Shown here: piece by piece, positions 1-9,555 of the stretch
How positions within the stretch are numbered: position 1 is the first letter of the stretch
Layout of the letters: each line of letters begins with the position of its first letter
Source: Pseudomonadota bacterium
Lineage (GTDB): Bacteria; Pseudomonadota; Gammaproteobacteria; Burkholderiales; Gallionellaceae
NCBI GenBank assembly: GCA_026399735.1
Contig: JAPLQK010000036.1
Location: forward strand, 1-53,774
Length of the DNA stretch: 53,774 nt
Direction: 5' to 3'
Translations under genes and position numbers: made by a program
The notes under the pieces: model-generated
Told to the model about the DNA's origin: nothing
What the model saw: the letters and a program-made list of their open reading frames with translations, nothing else
Database searches by the model: none

Positions 1-102
1 GGCATCGAGCCGTCTGCCTGGCTCAAAGATACGCTGGAAAAACTCCCCGTCTGGACTATGCGGCGCATCGACGAACTTCTGCCGATCAAACCAGCGGCAT
101 AA
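1..102 (+). CDS. tnpC: IS66-family transposase, C-terminal fragment (34 codons)
   Basis: The open frame enters from the left edge and ends at the TAA at 100-102. The visible residues include AWLKDTLEKLP and RIDELLP, which match the conserved C-terminal tail of the large IS66 transposase (TnpC, DDE type). The catalytic core is outside the window. The inverted repeat ends 39 bp further on, as expected for a normal IS66 right end, so the copy may be intact to the left. Confidence 0.7.
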   Translation, partial: GIEPSAWLKDTLEKLPVWTMRRIDELLPIKPAA

Positions 103-141
103 ATTGGCTCACCTGAACAGGTGGAGCGGCCGGACGCTTAC
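1..141 (+). mobile_element. Right end of an IS66-family insertion sequence (truncated by the window edge)
   Basis: The first 102 bases encode the end of an IS66-type transposase. About 39 bases after its stop codon the sequence CGGACGCTTAC ends at 141; read inward this is GTAAGCGTCCG, the usual start of IS66 terminal inverted repeats. The left end lies outside the window, so the target duplication cannot be checked. The element borders an AT-rich accessory operon. Confidence 0.75.
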
Positions 142-270
142 AGATGAGCTACTGGACTGGTCGGTATTATTAACAATATTTGAAGTGCGCATATTTCCAT
201 ATTTTTGCTAGAACAACTATTTTGCTTAACGATTGTTCGATAAGAAAGAAAGCGAGTGGATTACCAATGA

Positions 271-1338
271 CTATTGTGTTATTTCTGCACCCACCAAAAA
301 ATTATTTCGAAAATTAATGAAAATATCCAAGTTCAATTCGTACACCTGTTTAGCGCCATGAGTATGATCAGTAGGATCAGCAAAGTGCAACGGCGTTGGA
401 TATATGATCTGAATATCCCGCACAAAGCCCCTAAATATGCCTACCGCAACTGTTTGCATCTTGCTGCCAGTAGGTGAAAGCACAAGGCTGTTAAATTCTG
501 ACCATTCGTCATACAGCCTCAACAAAGCACTCAAACATTCCGAATAATCTAAGGTGCTTATTGTTAATGACTGATCATCCGCATCATCGCTGATTAGATT
601 CAACTGATTGATCACATCAGTTCGCCAACTTAGTGCAAGATCAGGCGGCACACCATGAATTAATGTTGTTTTAGCCGGCTGAATTATTGAGTTCACACTA
701 AATAATTGCGCTGGATTAAATGAAGGAAAGGCGATTAAGCGTGTAGGTGTGCGATTTAAATTTGATGATGACAACTCCGGCACAATTGCTAGATCATAAA
801 CACCAATGGATATGAATGAAAAAATTGCTGATGGGTCAAGAGCTCGACTTGCTAGTTTTTCACGCGCTTCAGCCTCTGTGGGTGGATAGGATGCTGCCTC
901 TGTATACAAAATTGAAACAGCGGGTATATTATTGTTTTTCTCGATTAGCCCTGCAATTAACTGCACAATCAGTAATCGCGACATGCCTGAAATATCTATA
1001 TATAGACGTCGCACATCAGGCGAAAAATACTTTGCAACATTATCAAATATTCCAGAAGGATTACACCTATCATACTCAATACGAATATGATTCCATCCGG
1101 CTTTTTCACAAATCTTACTAACTTGCAGAAAATGATTCGATTCTACTGAAGGTGCATATTCAAAATTCAGCACGGTAAGTCCGCTGCTTTGAGAAGTTAC
1201 AGCCATGCCCAAAACGGCCATTACGCGATCTTCAAACCCCCCGCATACCAAAAGCACATCGCCAGCTTGGAATTCAATAGATTCAATTGGTTCCTGTTTT
1301 GGCCAATTCGCAGCAAGAAGCTCTCGATCAATTCGCAT
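271..1338 (-). CDS. Two-part Rossmann-like protein of unknown function, third gene of a putative defence operon
   Basis: I do not recognise a named family. The N-terminal half has a beta strand followed by GGFEDR (about residues 27-38) and the block YIDISGMSR (about 113-121). The C-terminal half has LSPTGSKMQT (about 288-296). Two alpha/beta halves with short Gly/Ser/Lys loops after hydrophobic strands recall CARF-like ligand-sensing folds, but this is inference from pattern only. No nuclease motif or membrane segment is evident. The open frame extends upstream to 1443, but the ATG at 1338 is preferred because it overlaps the end of the kinase-ATPase gene by only 11 bp and drops a basic, low-complexity leader. 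The tandem ATG at 1341 is equally possible. Translational coupling to the upstream gene is likely. Codon use is AT-rich compared with the neighbouring housekeeping genes. Confidence 0.7.
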   Translation of the reverse strand: MRIDRELLAANWPKQEPIESIEFQAGDVLLVCGGFEDRVMAVLGMAVTSQSSGLTVLNFEYAPSVESNHFLQVSKICEKAGWNHIRIEYDRCNPSGIFDNVAKYFSPDVRRLYIDISGMSRLLIVQLIAGLIEKNNNIPAVSILYTEAASYPPTEAEAREKLASRALDPSAIFSFISIGVYDLAIVPELSSSNLNRTPTRLIAFPSFNPAQLFSVNSIIQPAKTTLIHGVPPDLALSWRTDVINQLNLISDDADDQSLTISTLDYSECLSALLRLYDEWSEFNSLVLSPTGSKMQTVAVGIFRGFVRDIQIIYPTPLHFADPTDHTHGAKQVYELNLDIFINFRNNFLVGAEITQ

Positions 1339-3817
1339 CATGGCTATCATCATTCTGTTCATTGAAATCAAATACATCTTGAGAATTTTGCATTTCCTCA
1401 AAATTATCTGGAACTTCACGTTTAAGAATTTTTCTGTCCTCAAAAGCTCTCGGGTTCAAAATTAATTGGCGGAAGTCATCTACCCCTAGCAACAATGAAT
1501 CTCTTCCGCTAAATGTAAGATTAAAATGAGGTATTAGAAATCTCCTCAAATACAAACGAGGTACTATTTGCCCAGTAAAACTTTTCCCGCGAGGATCTTG
1601 AATGAATACAGAATATCTTATAAGGTCATCATAAATTTCCCTCTCCTTACCATGAAAGACGGGAGCTTCGCGCACTTCTATTCTCGACGCCTGATGGCGC
1701 GGCCTGCCGGTTTCATTTTTTGATCGCTTGAATTTGATATATGAATTTGCAACATTGCCAAATGAAGTAACAATTTGACGAAGGTGTGCACCATTTTGAC
1801 CACTATCTGCCAAGCTCTTCAGAAAATCTCCCGCATGTGTTCGTATAGCCTTATTTTGGATGCTTGGCTTAATTTTGGGGTCCGTGCTAATTCCTTTCAG
1901 CACATCTGTTCCGCCAGCATCAGAGACCATTTTACGAGCCAGTGTTATCAGCTGATGTATATCTCCACTACACATCGAACTAAACGTTGATCTTCCCCAC
2001 CATTCTGTTTTTTCACCCTCAGCAATTTTAATAGCCATTTCATTGGCCGATATAGAATCGCCATCTCCAATCAGCGCTGACAAATTTGAAACAGGATAAT
2101 CCGGTACCGCATTAAATCGTTTTACAAAAACATCATCAAGAAACTCTAGCTTGAGAGATTCTTCGCCTCGCAAATATGTTAGACCCAGATTTAAGACCTC
2201 GAACTCACGCCCTTCGACATATGATTTCCCATCAATATCAGATGCTGCATAAGAAACAGGGCTTTCTGTCGCCATCTTAAAAAAGCAAAATTCATTCCTT
2301 TGCATTAATAGACGATTCAAATTTTGCTGAAGCGTTTCAGTAATATGAGGCATTGAATAATCATCAATAAAGCAATAGAAACGCTTATTTGCAAGAACAC
2401 TAACTTCTTTTTGTAATAATTCGCAAATAAGCAGTAATGAATCAGGGCCATACAAAATACGTTTTATAGGTTGATCAGGACAGCGATGTTTTTCAACAGC
2501 CCATTGACATTGATCTGTAAGCTTAACTATGAGCGCTTCAAAGCTGTCAGCATTAGGCAATGATGGGCGCTTAAGATTTAGTTTTTCCCACAAAGCACGA
2601 CTAACAGTAGCTTCTTTCAAAGCAGGAATGATTCCGCTGTTTACCAGCTTATGTAATACATCCAATATTTCCACAAGCAATCGAGCAACTAGATAATGGA
2701 GTGGTAAATCAAGGGCCTCTACACGTTGTGGTGTTGCATAGCGAGGGAACTTAAAATACAAGTCATTGCAATGATAGTAGATACCAATATACCCACGAGA
2801 AAGATCAGAAGCAGTGCTGGTCTCATTTTGCAATTGGTGCTTAAAACTAAGGCTGCGAAACACAGTACTTTTTCCGCATCCACGAGGCCCCGTAACTACT
2901 AAATTATTAGCGCCTTCAATTTCGTCAATACCAAGAAATTTATTTGAATAAAGTGCGTGGAGCAATGAATGTTGCTGCCCGATTTGTTCGCAACTTAAGT
3001 AATCAAAAGGTGTCAGGAGTGAGGTACGTTCAGATTTAGATTGTGTAGCTTCATAATCAGCTTCTATTTGCTCTAGACGTTCTAGCAACTTGTCAGGATT
3101 TCTGGCCAAAGGATCAAGCGTGAGATCTTTTTCTATAAGATGTTTAGCTCTAAAGTGATCATTAAGAATATTGAAAACGTATTTGTCTTCTGGGGATATT
3201 TTTTGATAATCAATGCACTGTAGCAAAAGTGTCAAAACACGAGCTAATTGCTCAAAATCATCTGTCAGCTTTGCATCGCTAGTAAGGCCGCCTATTCCGA
3301 AGTCGGTTACTCTAAACTCTTCTGCGGAATTTCTCTGAAATGGTGATGGATTAGTTACAAGAATATTTCCAGAATGAAAATCTCCATGTTCAATCCCTCG
3401 TGATTGCAACTCATAAAACAAATCTAACATTACATGCAAAAACGACTTTACAAATGGCACCGTAACTTGATTTTTATTGTTTTTAAGAAATTTGAAGAGA
3501 GACGTTCCCTCTACAAAATCGTACTTTAAAACAACCAGCCCTTTACTCTCACGCCAATCAAAGTAGGCACGGCAATGAACTACAGAAGAATGATTGAGTA
3601 AATTTGCTTTCTGAGGCTCAATCTTCCAACTTTCGCCTGGAGCTAAATTTGCACTCGGTATGACTTTATACGCGGCGGACTGTTTGAGTGTCTCTGAATA
3701 ACCTCGAAATACTAATGCGTAACATCCGCGTCCAAGGTATTCGACAAAACGAAAATCACCGTCACCCTCAATGGATGTATTAATAAAGTCTTCAACAGGT
3801 GGTAAGTCTTTAAGCAT
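1328..3817 (-). CDS. Protein kinase fused to an ORC/CDC6-like AAA ATPase
   Basis: An 829-residue two-domain protein. The N-terminal third is a Ser/Thr-type kinase: glycine loop LGRGCYALVF (about 29-37), invariant Lys in AYKVI (about 51), catalytic HGDFHSGNIL (about 144-153) and DFG (about 172-174). It therefore looks catalytically competent. The rest is a P-loop ATPase with Walker A GPRGCGKST (about 310-318) and Walker B-like FYCFIDDY (about 480-487), resembling bacterial ORC/CDC6-like ATPases. The ATG at 3817 is chosen over 3868 because AGGAAAG lies 4 bp upstream and it overlaps the methyltransferase stop by 8 bp. Kinase, ATPase and methyltransferase together recall BREX/Pgl-type defence, but the fusion differs from PglW. 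Substrate unknown. Confidence 0.8.
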   Translation of the reverse strand: MLKDLPPVEDFINTSIEGDGDFRFVEYLGRGCYALVFRGYSETLKQSAAYKVIPSANLAPGESWKIEPQKANLLNHSSVVHCRAYFDWRESKGLVVLKYDFVEGTSLFKFLKNNKNQVTVPFVKSFLHVMLDLFYELQSRGIEHGDFHSGNILVTNPSPFQRNSAEEFRVTDFGIGGLTSDAKLTDDFEQLARVLTLLLQCIDYQKISPEDKYVFNILNDHFRAKHLIEKDLTLDPLARNPDKLLERLEQIEADYEATQSKSERTSLLTPFDYLSCEQIGQQHSLLHALYSNKFLGIDEIEGANNLVVTGPRGCGKSTVFRSLSFKHQLQNETSTASDLSRGYIGIYYHCNDLYFKFPRYATPQRVEALDLPLHYLVARLLVEILDVLHKLVNSGIIPALKEATVSRALWEKLNLKRPSLPNADSFEALIVKLTDQCQWAVEKHRCPDQPIKRILYGPDSLLLICELLQKEVSVLANKRFYCFIDDYSMPHITETLQQNLNRLLMQRNEFCFFKMATESPVSYAASDIDGKSYVEGREFEVLNLGLTYLRGEESLKLEFLDDVFVKRFNAVPDYPVSNLSALIGDGDSISANEMAIKIAEGEKTEWWGRSTFSSMCSGDIHQLITLARKMVSDAGGTDVLKGISTDPKIKPSIQNKAIRTHAGDFLKSLADSGQNGAHLRQIVTSFGNVANSYIKFKRSKNETGRPRHQASRIEVREAPVFHGKEREIYDDLIRYSVFIQDPRGKSFTGQIVPRLYLRRFLIPHFNLTFSGRDSLLLGVDDFRQLILNPRAFEDRKILKREVPDNFEEMQNSQDVFDFNEQNDDSHDAN

Positions 3818-5045
3818 TTTCTTTCCTGAAAATGAGAAAGTTTTCTGTTCGCACACCGCGGCAGTCACGTCTTGCGCGCCTAATATCAGGGATGTTATTG
3901 ACCACAGTTTGAACCAAGTTTAGCTCTGGAGCATAGGTATTAAAAATTTCCTGCACGGTAATAGACAGAGGATATTTCGCCCCACGACTAGTTTTATCTC
4001 CAACAATTACGATACAAAAACCATTCGGCACAAGACATTTTTCAACTTGCTGCGCAAGCGAGATCATTAATGCATGAAAACCATCTCGTTGCTGAGACGG
4101 CGCTCCATCAATTAGCTCAGCCTTCGCCTTATCGATAAACCATAACCTCAGACGATTGTCCCTGCCATAATCCAGAGCATTCATATATGGCGGACTCGTT
4201 ATAATGCAATCTATTTCCTTTGGAAAGGAAACATTTTCGGCGTGTCCCTCAACAAATGAATACTGATCGCTAGTGACAATAAAATCCTTGCGCCTATATG
4301 AACGTTCAATCTTTGCAATCAAACGTGGTTCGAGAGCTCTATATTGATAGAGTTGAGGAAACATGTCCTTTGGAAATTTCTTATCCCTCAAGTATGGTGT
4401 CAAGTGACTACTTGGGTAGGACAAAAATCCTGGGCGTTGATGATGAAGAATTCCTAGCAAGCATGCTAGTGAAAAATCATCATTCCTCTCTTGACACTCT
4501 TTAGCGAAATTTATCACCTCATGAAGCGTTTGCGGATGAAAAAAACACCGAACCCAAGATGGGATCTTACGTCTATCGGGCGGTGGTCTTAGTGCGGCTG
4601 CAGCAAGGGTAACTCTCACACGATTTAGAGCTTCATCCAGCGTATTAGGAGAAGATAGCTTTGCTCGTGAAAGAAGAGCCGCATAAGGACTAATATCCAC
4701 ACCAAAAGCACGTCGCCCTAACCGCACAGCCTCGAGCAATACAGTACCGCTCCCCGCAAAGACATCCGCCACCAAACCTCCTGGCGGCGAAAAATTTTGA
4801 ATCAAATCTCGCGCGATCGAACTCTTTAACTTACCAATGTAAGGTGACAATTGGTGTAGTGTACTTTCGGTGCTTGTACAAGATTTTTCCCAAGAAGGTA
4901 CCAAATGAGATAATTGATCTTCAATGGTAATTTCAGTTCGCTCAGCACCTGATCTTTCTTCAATGCGAACATGAGGAAAAGCACTGCCGACTGCGATTTG
5001 ACTGTGCAATGATTCTGAACTATTTAATTCCATTATGTTGAACAA
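3810..5045 (-). CDS. DNA methyltransferase (N6-adenine or N4-cytosine type)
   Basis: Probable S-adenosylmethionine-dependent DNA amino-methyltransferase of 411 residues. Motif I ADVFAGSGTV (about 93-102) is followed by the acidic strand GVDIS (about 115-119). Motif IV TSPPYMNALDYG (about 283-294) is the catalytic loop. Motif I precedes motif IV, and the roughly 165 residues between them may include target recognition. SPPY is compatible with N4-cytosine or N6-adenine chemistry, so base specificity is not assigned. It is the promoter-proximal gene of a three-gene overlapping operon with a kinase-ATPase and a Rossmann-like protein; no restriction endonuclease is recognisable. An ATG four codons in (5033) is an alternative start. 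Low GC content suggests acquisition by transfer. Confidence 0.85.
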   Translation of the reverse strand: MFNIMELNSSESLHSQIAVGSAFPHVRIEERSGAERTEITIEDQLSHLVPSWEKSCTSTESTLHQLSPYIGKLKSSIARDLIQNFSPPGGLVADVFAGSGTVLLEAVRLGRRAFGVDISPYAALLSRAKLSSPNTLDEALNRVRVTLAAAALRPPPDRRKIPSWVRCFFHPQTLHEVINFAKECQERNDDFSLACLLGILHHQRPGFLSYPSSHLTPYLRDKKFPKDMFPQLYQYRALEPRLIAKIERSYRRKDFIVTSDQYSFVEGHAENVSFPKEIDCIITSPPYMNALDYGRDNRLRLWFIDKAKAELIDGAPSQQRDGFHALMISLAQQVEKCLVPNGFCIVIVGDKTSRGAKYPLSITVQEIFNTYAPELNLVQTVVNNIPDIRRARRDCRGVRTENFLIFRKENA

Positions 5046-5733
5046 TGAGACGCTTTAAGTATATTTATCATCATGAAAAATGGTGCCATTTTTGATATAG
5101 GTGTAATTCTAACTCTTGTAATCATCTTAACCTAGCAGTCATAGCTATAAACTGAGAATTGATTTTCCACGCGAAGTCCGTTCAATTTTTAAAATAATTT
5201 AGAATACTTGATAGATTGGTCGCGGTAGGAATGATGTTACCCCCGCACAGATTCCTGCGAGCGAAATTACCGCACAAGGCTCTTGCCTCGGGTCATAAAT
5301 CGCTCCGGCGGAAAAGCGTGCACATACTGCTATCTCCGCGTACGGCGTTGTTTAAAGCAATCGCTCATTCTATCTGAATGAACAACAATAACCACTTATC
5401 AGAACTGATAGTTTTTTCTGCCAATCGTCACAACAATCCCCCACCCAGATCGCCTAACCTACATTTTCGGAGTGACAAATTAGAGAAAATCACCTTGATC
5501 AGATGTTGTAAAATACAAAAAATACAACTGAATCAATATGTAACAGAACGGAAATCTGGCTCACTTTACTGTGCAACATTTGCGCATGCATATTTTACCC
5601 TTTATTTTCAATGCATTACAAAAACAAAAACGGCCTAACCTACACATAGCCTACAAAATATTTTCCTACCATGCATTGAGTCATATTTTATGTTGAAATA
5701 TCAAGCACATACTCAAAAAGAGAAGAAATCGCA
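5046..5733. other. 688-bp intergenic region between the defence operon and mutS
   Basis: This AT-rich stretch separates two divergent transcription units. It should hold the promoter of the minus-strand methyltransferase operon and that of mutS, but I see no convincing -35/-10 pair. A short open frame at 5378-5638 has no recognisable motif and an unnatural composition. A purine-rich AGAGAAG lies about 8 bp before the mutS ATG. A possible group II intron remnant is described separately. Confidence 0.5.
5218..5283 (-). other. Possible degenerate group II intron 3' end (domain V/VI-like)
   Basis: Read on the minus strand, a 34-nt block starting GAGCCTTGTGCGGTAATT (5282 downward) resembles intron domain V. 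It is followed by CTGTGCGGGGGTAAC and CCTACCGCGACC, similar to the 3' ends of bacterial group II introns as I remember them. Several stem pairs are broken and no reverse transcriptase frame is present, so this would be a dead remnant. A covariance-model search would decide. Confidence 0.3.
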
Positions 5734-8283
5734 ATGACTCAAGACAACGCTAAACCATTGATTAATAAGAATAAAAATACACCCGTCATGCAGCAGTTTT
5801 TGCGCATCAAGGCCGAACACCCGGATGGTTTGCTGTTCTACCGGATGGGCGATTTTTATGAAATGTTCTTCGAAGATGCCGAGCGCGCCGCAAAACTGCT
5901 CGACATCACGCTGACGCATCGCGGATCATCGAACGGTGTACCGATCAAGATGTGCGGCATTCCGTATCACGCCGCCGAGCAATATCTGGCGCGACTGGTC
6001 AAACTGGGCATGTCGGTGGCCATTTGCGAACAGATCGGCGATCCGGCCACCAGTAAAGGTCCGGTGGAACGACGCGTGATGCGCATCGTCACCCCGGGCA
6101 CGATCACCGACTCCGCGCTGCTGGAAGAAAAAAAGGACAACCTGCTGCTCGCCCTTCATCAGCGAAACGGCCGCCTGGGGCTGGCCTGGATGAATCTGGC
6201 GTCCGGGCAGTTTTTCGTATCGGAAACCGCTGTCGACAATCTCTTTGCCGAACTGGAACGCCTGCAACCTTCGGAAATTCTGCTCGCCGAAGGTTCCTCC
6301 CTGCAAGTTAACGCGGCCTGCAAACAATTGCCCGTCTGGCATTTCGAACTGGATACGGCGCGGCGCGCGCTGTGCCAGCAATTTGCCACGCTCGATCTGG
6401 CAGGATTCGGTTGCAACGATTACAGCACCGGCCTCGAAGCGGCAGGCGCGCTGCTGGGTTATGCGAAACTCACTCAGGGTCAGACCATCAGCCACATCCG
6501 CAGCTTGCAGGTATACCGCGCAGATCACTTTGTCAGGATGGATGCGGCAACGCGGCGCAATCTGGAAATAACCCAGACCCTGAGAGGGGAGGCCGCGCCC
6601 ACCCTGCTCTCGTTGCTCGACACCTGCGCGACCAATATGGGCAGCCGTCAGTTAGCCAGCTGGTTGCACCACCCGTTGACGGATCGCGCCGTTTTGCGTG
6701 CGCGCCATGATGCGGTAGACAAGCTGGTCGACGCATATCCCGAGGTACAGACACACCTTAAACCCTGCGTGGACGTTGAACGCATCACCGCGCGCATCGC
6801 ACTTAAATCGGCCCGACCGCGCGATTTGTCAGGCCTGCGCGACACGCTGTTGTCCCTGCCGCAACTGTACGCCACACTGTCAGCGTGCGATTCGCCGCTG
6901 GTTGTTGCTCTGACGGACGCGCTGCAGGCCGATGCAACCCTTACAACGCTGCTGGTGAAATCCTTGCGTGCAGAACCTTCATCCGTGCTGCGCGAAGGCG
7001 GCGTGATCGCCGACGGATTCGACGCCGATCTGGACGAATTAAGAGGAATCCAGACCAACTGCGGCGACTTCCTGCTGGCTCTCGAAGCGCGCGAGAAGGC
7101 GCGCACCGGCATTTCAACGTTAAAGGTGGAATACAACCGGGTACATGGTTTTTATATCGAGGTTTCCAGCGCGCAAAGCGTCAATGTTCCCGATGATTAC
7201 CGCCGCCGCCAGACATTAAAAAATGCCGAGCGCTACATCACCCCCGAACTCAAGGCCTTCGAAGACAAGGCGCTGTCCGCCAACGACCGCGCACTATCAA
7301 GAGAAAAATTACTTTACAATCAACTACTTGATAGTTTAGAGCCGTTCATCCCGCAACTGCAAAGAATTGCCGGCGCAATATCGGAACTGGACGTGTTAGC
7401 CTGCTTCAGTGAGCGTGCAGCCGCGCTCAATTTCAGCGCACCCCGGTTCTCGGACGATACACAGATCAGCATCCGCCAGGGCCGCCATCCGGTAGTGGAA
7501 GCCCAGGTAGACCGGTTCACGCCCAACGACACCGAACTGTCCGATGCGCGCCGCATGCTGCTGATCACCGGCCCGAATATGGGCGGTAAATCCACCTATA
7601 TGCGTCAGGTCGCCATCATCGCACTGCTGGCCCATGTCGGCTGTTTTGTGCCTGCGCAACAAGCTGTCTTAGGCGAGATCGACCAGATTTTCACCCGCAT
7701 CGGCTCATCGGACGATCTGGCCAGCGGCCGCTCCACCTTCATGGTCGAGATGACCGAGGCGGCCAACATCCTGCACAATGCCACCGCAAAAAGCCTGGTA
7801 CTGGTCGATGAAATCGGACGCGGCACCTCAACCTTCGACGGACTGGCACTGGCCTATGCGATCGCATGCCACCTGATCGAGAAAAATCGCAGCTACACGC
7901 TGTTCGCCACGCATTATTTCGAATTGACAAGGCTGGCGGAAGAATTTTCGCAACTCGCCAACGTCCATCTGTCGGCAATCGAACACCAGCACAGCATCGT
8001 GTTTTTGCATTCGGTCAATGAAGGGGCGGCCAGCCAGAGCTACGGCCTGCAGGTCGCAGCGCTGGCCGGTGTCCCTGCGCAGGTTATCAGAACTGCCAGA
8101 AAACAACTGCGCACACTGGAAAACAACAGCGCCGCGCAAAACCCGCAAGGCGATTTATTCGCTGCCATTCCCGACATTCCGGAACCGCATCCTCTGCTGG
8201 CGGCTCTGGGTGAAATTCAGCCCGATGAACTGAGTCCGAGGGAAGCGCTGGATAAGTTGTATCAGCTGAAAAAAATGATTTGA
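5734..8283 (+). CDS. mutS: DNA mismatch repair protein MutS
   Basis: Full-length MutS of 849 residues, the normal size. The mismatch-reading Phe-X-Glu motif is in GDFYEMF (F41-E43). The C-terminal ATPase has Walker [10 protein letters not shown] (about 613-621), Walker B in [12 protein letters not shown] and the downstream [11 protein letters not shown]. The tail has the usual short helix-rich end. It binds base mismatches and small loops as a dimer and recruits MutL to start strand-specific repair in the cytoplasm. The ATG follows AGAGAAG at a normal distance. It stands at the start of a housekeeping block, about 80 bp before coaBC, with clearly higher GC content than the region to its left. 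Confidence 0.98.
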   Translation: MTQDNAKPLINKNKNTPVMQQFLRIKAEHPDGLLFYRMGDFYEMFFEDAERAAKLLDITLTHRGSSNGVPIKMCGIPYHAAEQYLARLVKLGMSVAICEQIGDPATSKGPVERRVMRIVTPGTITDSALLEEKKDNLLLALHQRNGRLGLAWMNLASGQFFVSETAVDNLFAELERLQPSEILLAEGSSLQVNAACKQLPVWHFELDTARRALCQQFATLDLAGFGCNDYSTGLEAAGALLGYAKLTQGQTISHIRSLQVYRADHFVRMDAATRRNLEITQTLRGEAAPTLLSLLDTCATNMGSRQLASWLHHPLTDRAVLRARHDAVDKLVDAYPEVQTHLKPCVDVERITARIALKSARPRDLSGLRDTLLSLPQLYATLSACDSPLVVALTDALQADATLTTLLVKSLRAEPSSVLREGGVIADGFDADLDELRGIQTNCGDFLLALEAREKARTGISTLKVEYNRVHGFYIEVSSAQSVNVPDDYRRRQTLKNAERYITPELKAFEDKALSANDRALSREKLLYNQLLDSLEPFIPQLQRIAGAISELDVLACFSERAAALNFSAPRFSDDTQISIRQGRHPVVEAQVDRFTPNDTELSDARRMLLITGPNMGGKSTYMRQVAIIALLAHVGCFVPAQQAVLGEIDQIFTRIGSSDDLASGRSTFMVEMTEAANILHNATAKSLVLVDEIGRGTSTFDGLALAYAIACHLIEKNRSYTLFATHYFELTRLAEEFSQLANVHLSAIEHQHSIVFLHSVNEGAASQSYGLQVAALAGVPAQVIRTARKQLRTLENNSAAQNPQGDLFAAIPDIPEPHPLLAALGEIQPDELSPREALDKLYQLKKMI

Positions 8284-8364
8284 TTTTTTTCAGGAAAAAT
8301 ACTTGCTCAAGCCATAACCCGTACTTAAATCATACGTGGACAGCGGGTAACATCAACTTGTAAG

Positions 8365-9555
8365 ATGCGCGATATGAATAAACAACACCTCGTACTTGGC
8401 ATCACCGGCGGCATTGCCGCCTACAAAGCGGCCGGACTGCTGCGCCTGCTAATGAAGCAGGGTTATGCAGTGCAAGTGGCCATGACGGACGCCGCCTGTC
8501 ACTTTATTACGCCGACCACGCTGCAGGGCCTGTCCGGGCAACCTGTTTACACAGACCAGTGGGATGCCGGCACGCCGAACGGCATGGCTCACATCAACCT
8601 GAGTCGCGAAGCCTGCGCGATTGTAATCGCCCCTGCGAGTGCCGATTTCATCGCCAAACTGGCCAACGGGCTGGCGGATGATTTGCTGTCCACGATGTGT
8701 CTGGCGCGAAACTGTCCATTGCTGATCGCCCCTGCAATGAATAAAGAGATGTGGAACAATCCTGCGACCCAACGCAATATCGCGCAGCTGTTATCCGATG
8801 GCGTGCAGATCATGGGACCGGACAGCGGCATACAGGCTTGCGGCGAGGAAGGCATGGGACGGATGCTGGAACCCGAACTGCTGGCGCAGCTGATCGCAGA
8901 TTCATTTCAACCCAAACTGCTTGCCGGTAAAAAAATCCTGATGACGGCAGGCCCCACCTATGAGGCGATTGATGCAGTGCGCGGCATTACCAACCGCAGC
9001 TCTGGAAAAATGGGCTATGCCATCTGTCAGGCAGCCCTTGAAATGGGCGCCGAAGTGACGCTGGTCTCAGGACCCACTGCACTGAGAGCGCCTTTTGCTG
9101 CGGAGAAAATAGACGTGCAAAGCGCAGCGCAGATGTTTGACGCGGTGAAGCGCCATGTTGCCGCCTGTGACATTTTTATCGCCGTGGCAGCCGTGGCTGA
9201 TTACCGCGTCGCCCAGACCAGCGTACAAAAAATCAAGAAGAGCGCGGCGCCGCTCACGCTGGAACTTGTACCCAATCCGGATATTCTGGCTTATGTTGCA
9301 GCGCTTGCGAATCCGCCCTACTGCGTGGGGTTCGCCGCAGAGAGCGAAAATCTGGCAGAATATGCCGAACAAAAACGGCTGGCTAAAAGATTGCCGCTGC
9401 TGGTGGGCAATATCGCCCAGCAGGCGATCGGCAGCGACGACAACGAACTGATTTTATTCGACGACAACGGAATACATTTCCTGCCCCGCGCTGACAAGCT
9501 CACGCTGGCCAGACAACTGATGCTGTATATCGCACAACAAGGAGCTCTCCCATGA
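8365..9555 (+). CDS. coaBC: Bifunctional phosphopantothenoylcysteine decarboxylase / phosphopantothenate-cysteine ligase
   Basis: Catalyses two consecutive steps of coenzyme A synthesis: ligation of cysteine to 4'-phosphopantothenate, then FMN-dependent decarboxylation. The N-terminal CoaC half has the flavoprotein start [10 protein letters not shown], the catalytic His in GMAHINLS (His76), the PAMNKEMW motif (about 123-130) and the active-site Cys in [11 protein letters not shown] (Cys159). The C-terminal CoaB half begins with TAGPTYE and carries [10 protein letters not shown] (Asn210) and the KIKK lysine stretch. Length (396) is normal. The ATG at 8365 is followed by a second at 8374 that may be the true start. 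The stop codon overlaps the dut start as ATGA, so the two genes are translationally coupled. Confidence 0.97.
   Translation: MRDMNKQHLVLGITGGIAAYKAAGLLRLLMKQGYAVQVAMTDAACHFITPTTLQGLSGQPVYTDQWDAGTPNGMAHINLSREACAIVIAPASADFIAKLANGLADDLLSTMCLARNCPLLIAPAMNKEMWNNPATQRNIAQLLSDGVQIMGPDSGIQACGEEGMGRMLEPELLAQLIADSFQPKLLAGKKILMTAGPTYEAIDAVRGITNRSSGKMGYAICQAALEMGAEVTLVSGPTALRAPFAAEKIDVQSAAQMFDAVKRHVAACDIFIAVAAVADYRVAQTSVQKIKKSAAPLTLELVPNPDILAYVAALANPPYCVGFAAESENLAEYAEQKRLAKRLPLLVGNIAQQAIGSDDNELILFDDNGIHFLPRADKLTLARQLMLYIAQQGALP

Noticed and set aside
5378-5638. 86-codon open frame between the defence operon and mutS
   Set aside because: No ribosome-binding site, no motif, and unnatural composition in AT-rich intergenic DNA.
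6648-7136. Long minus-strand open frames inside mutS and other GC-rich genes
   Set aside because: They are antisense shadows of well-supported coding regions with no homology signatures.
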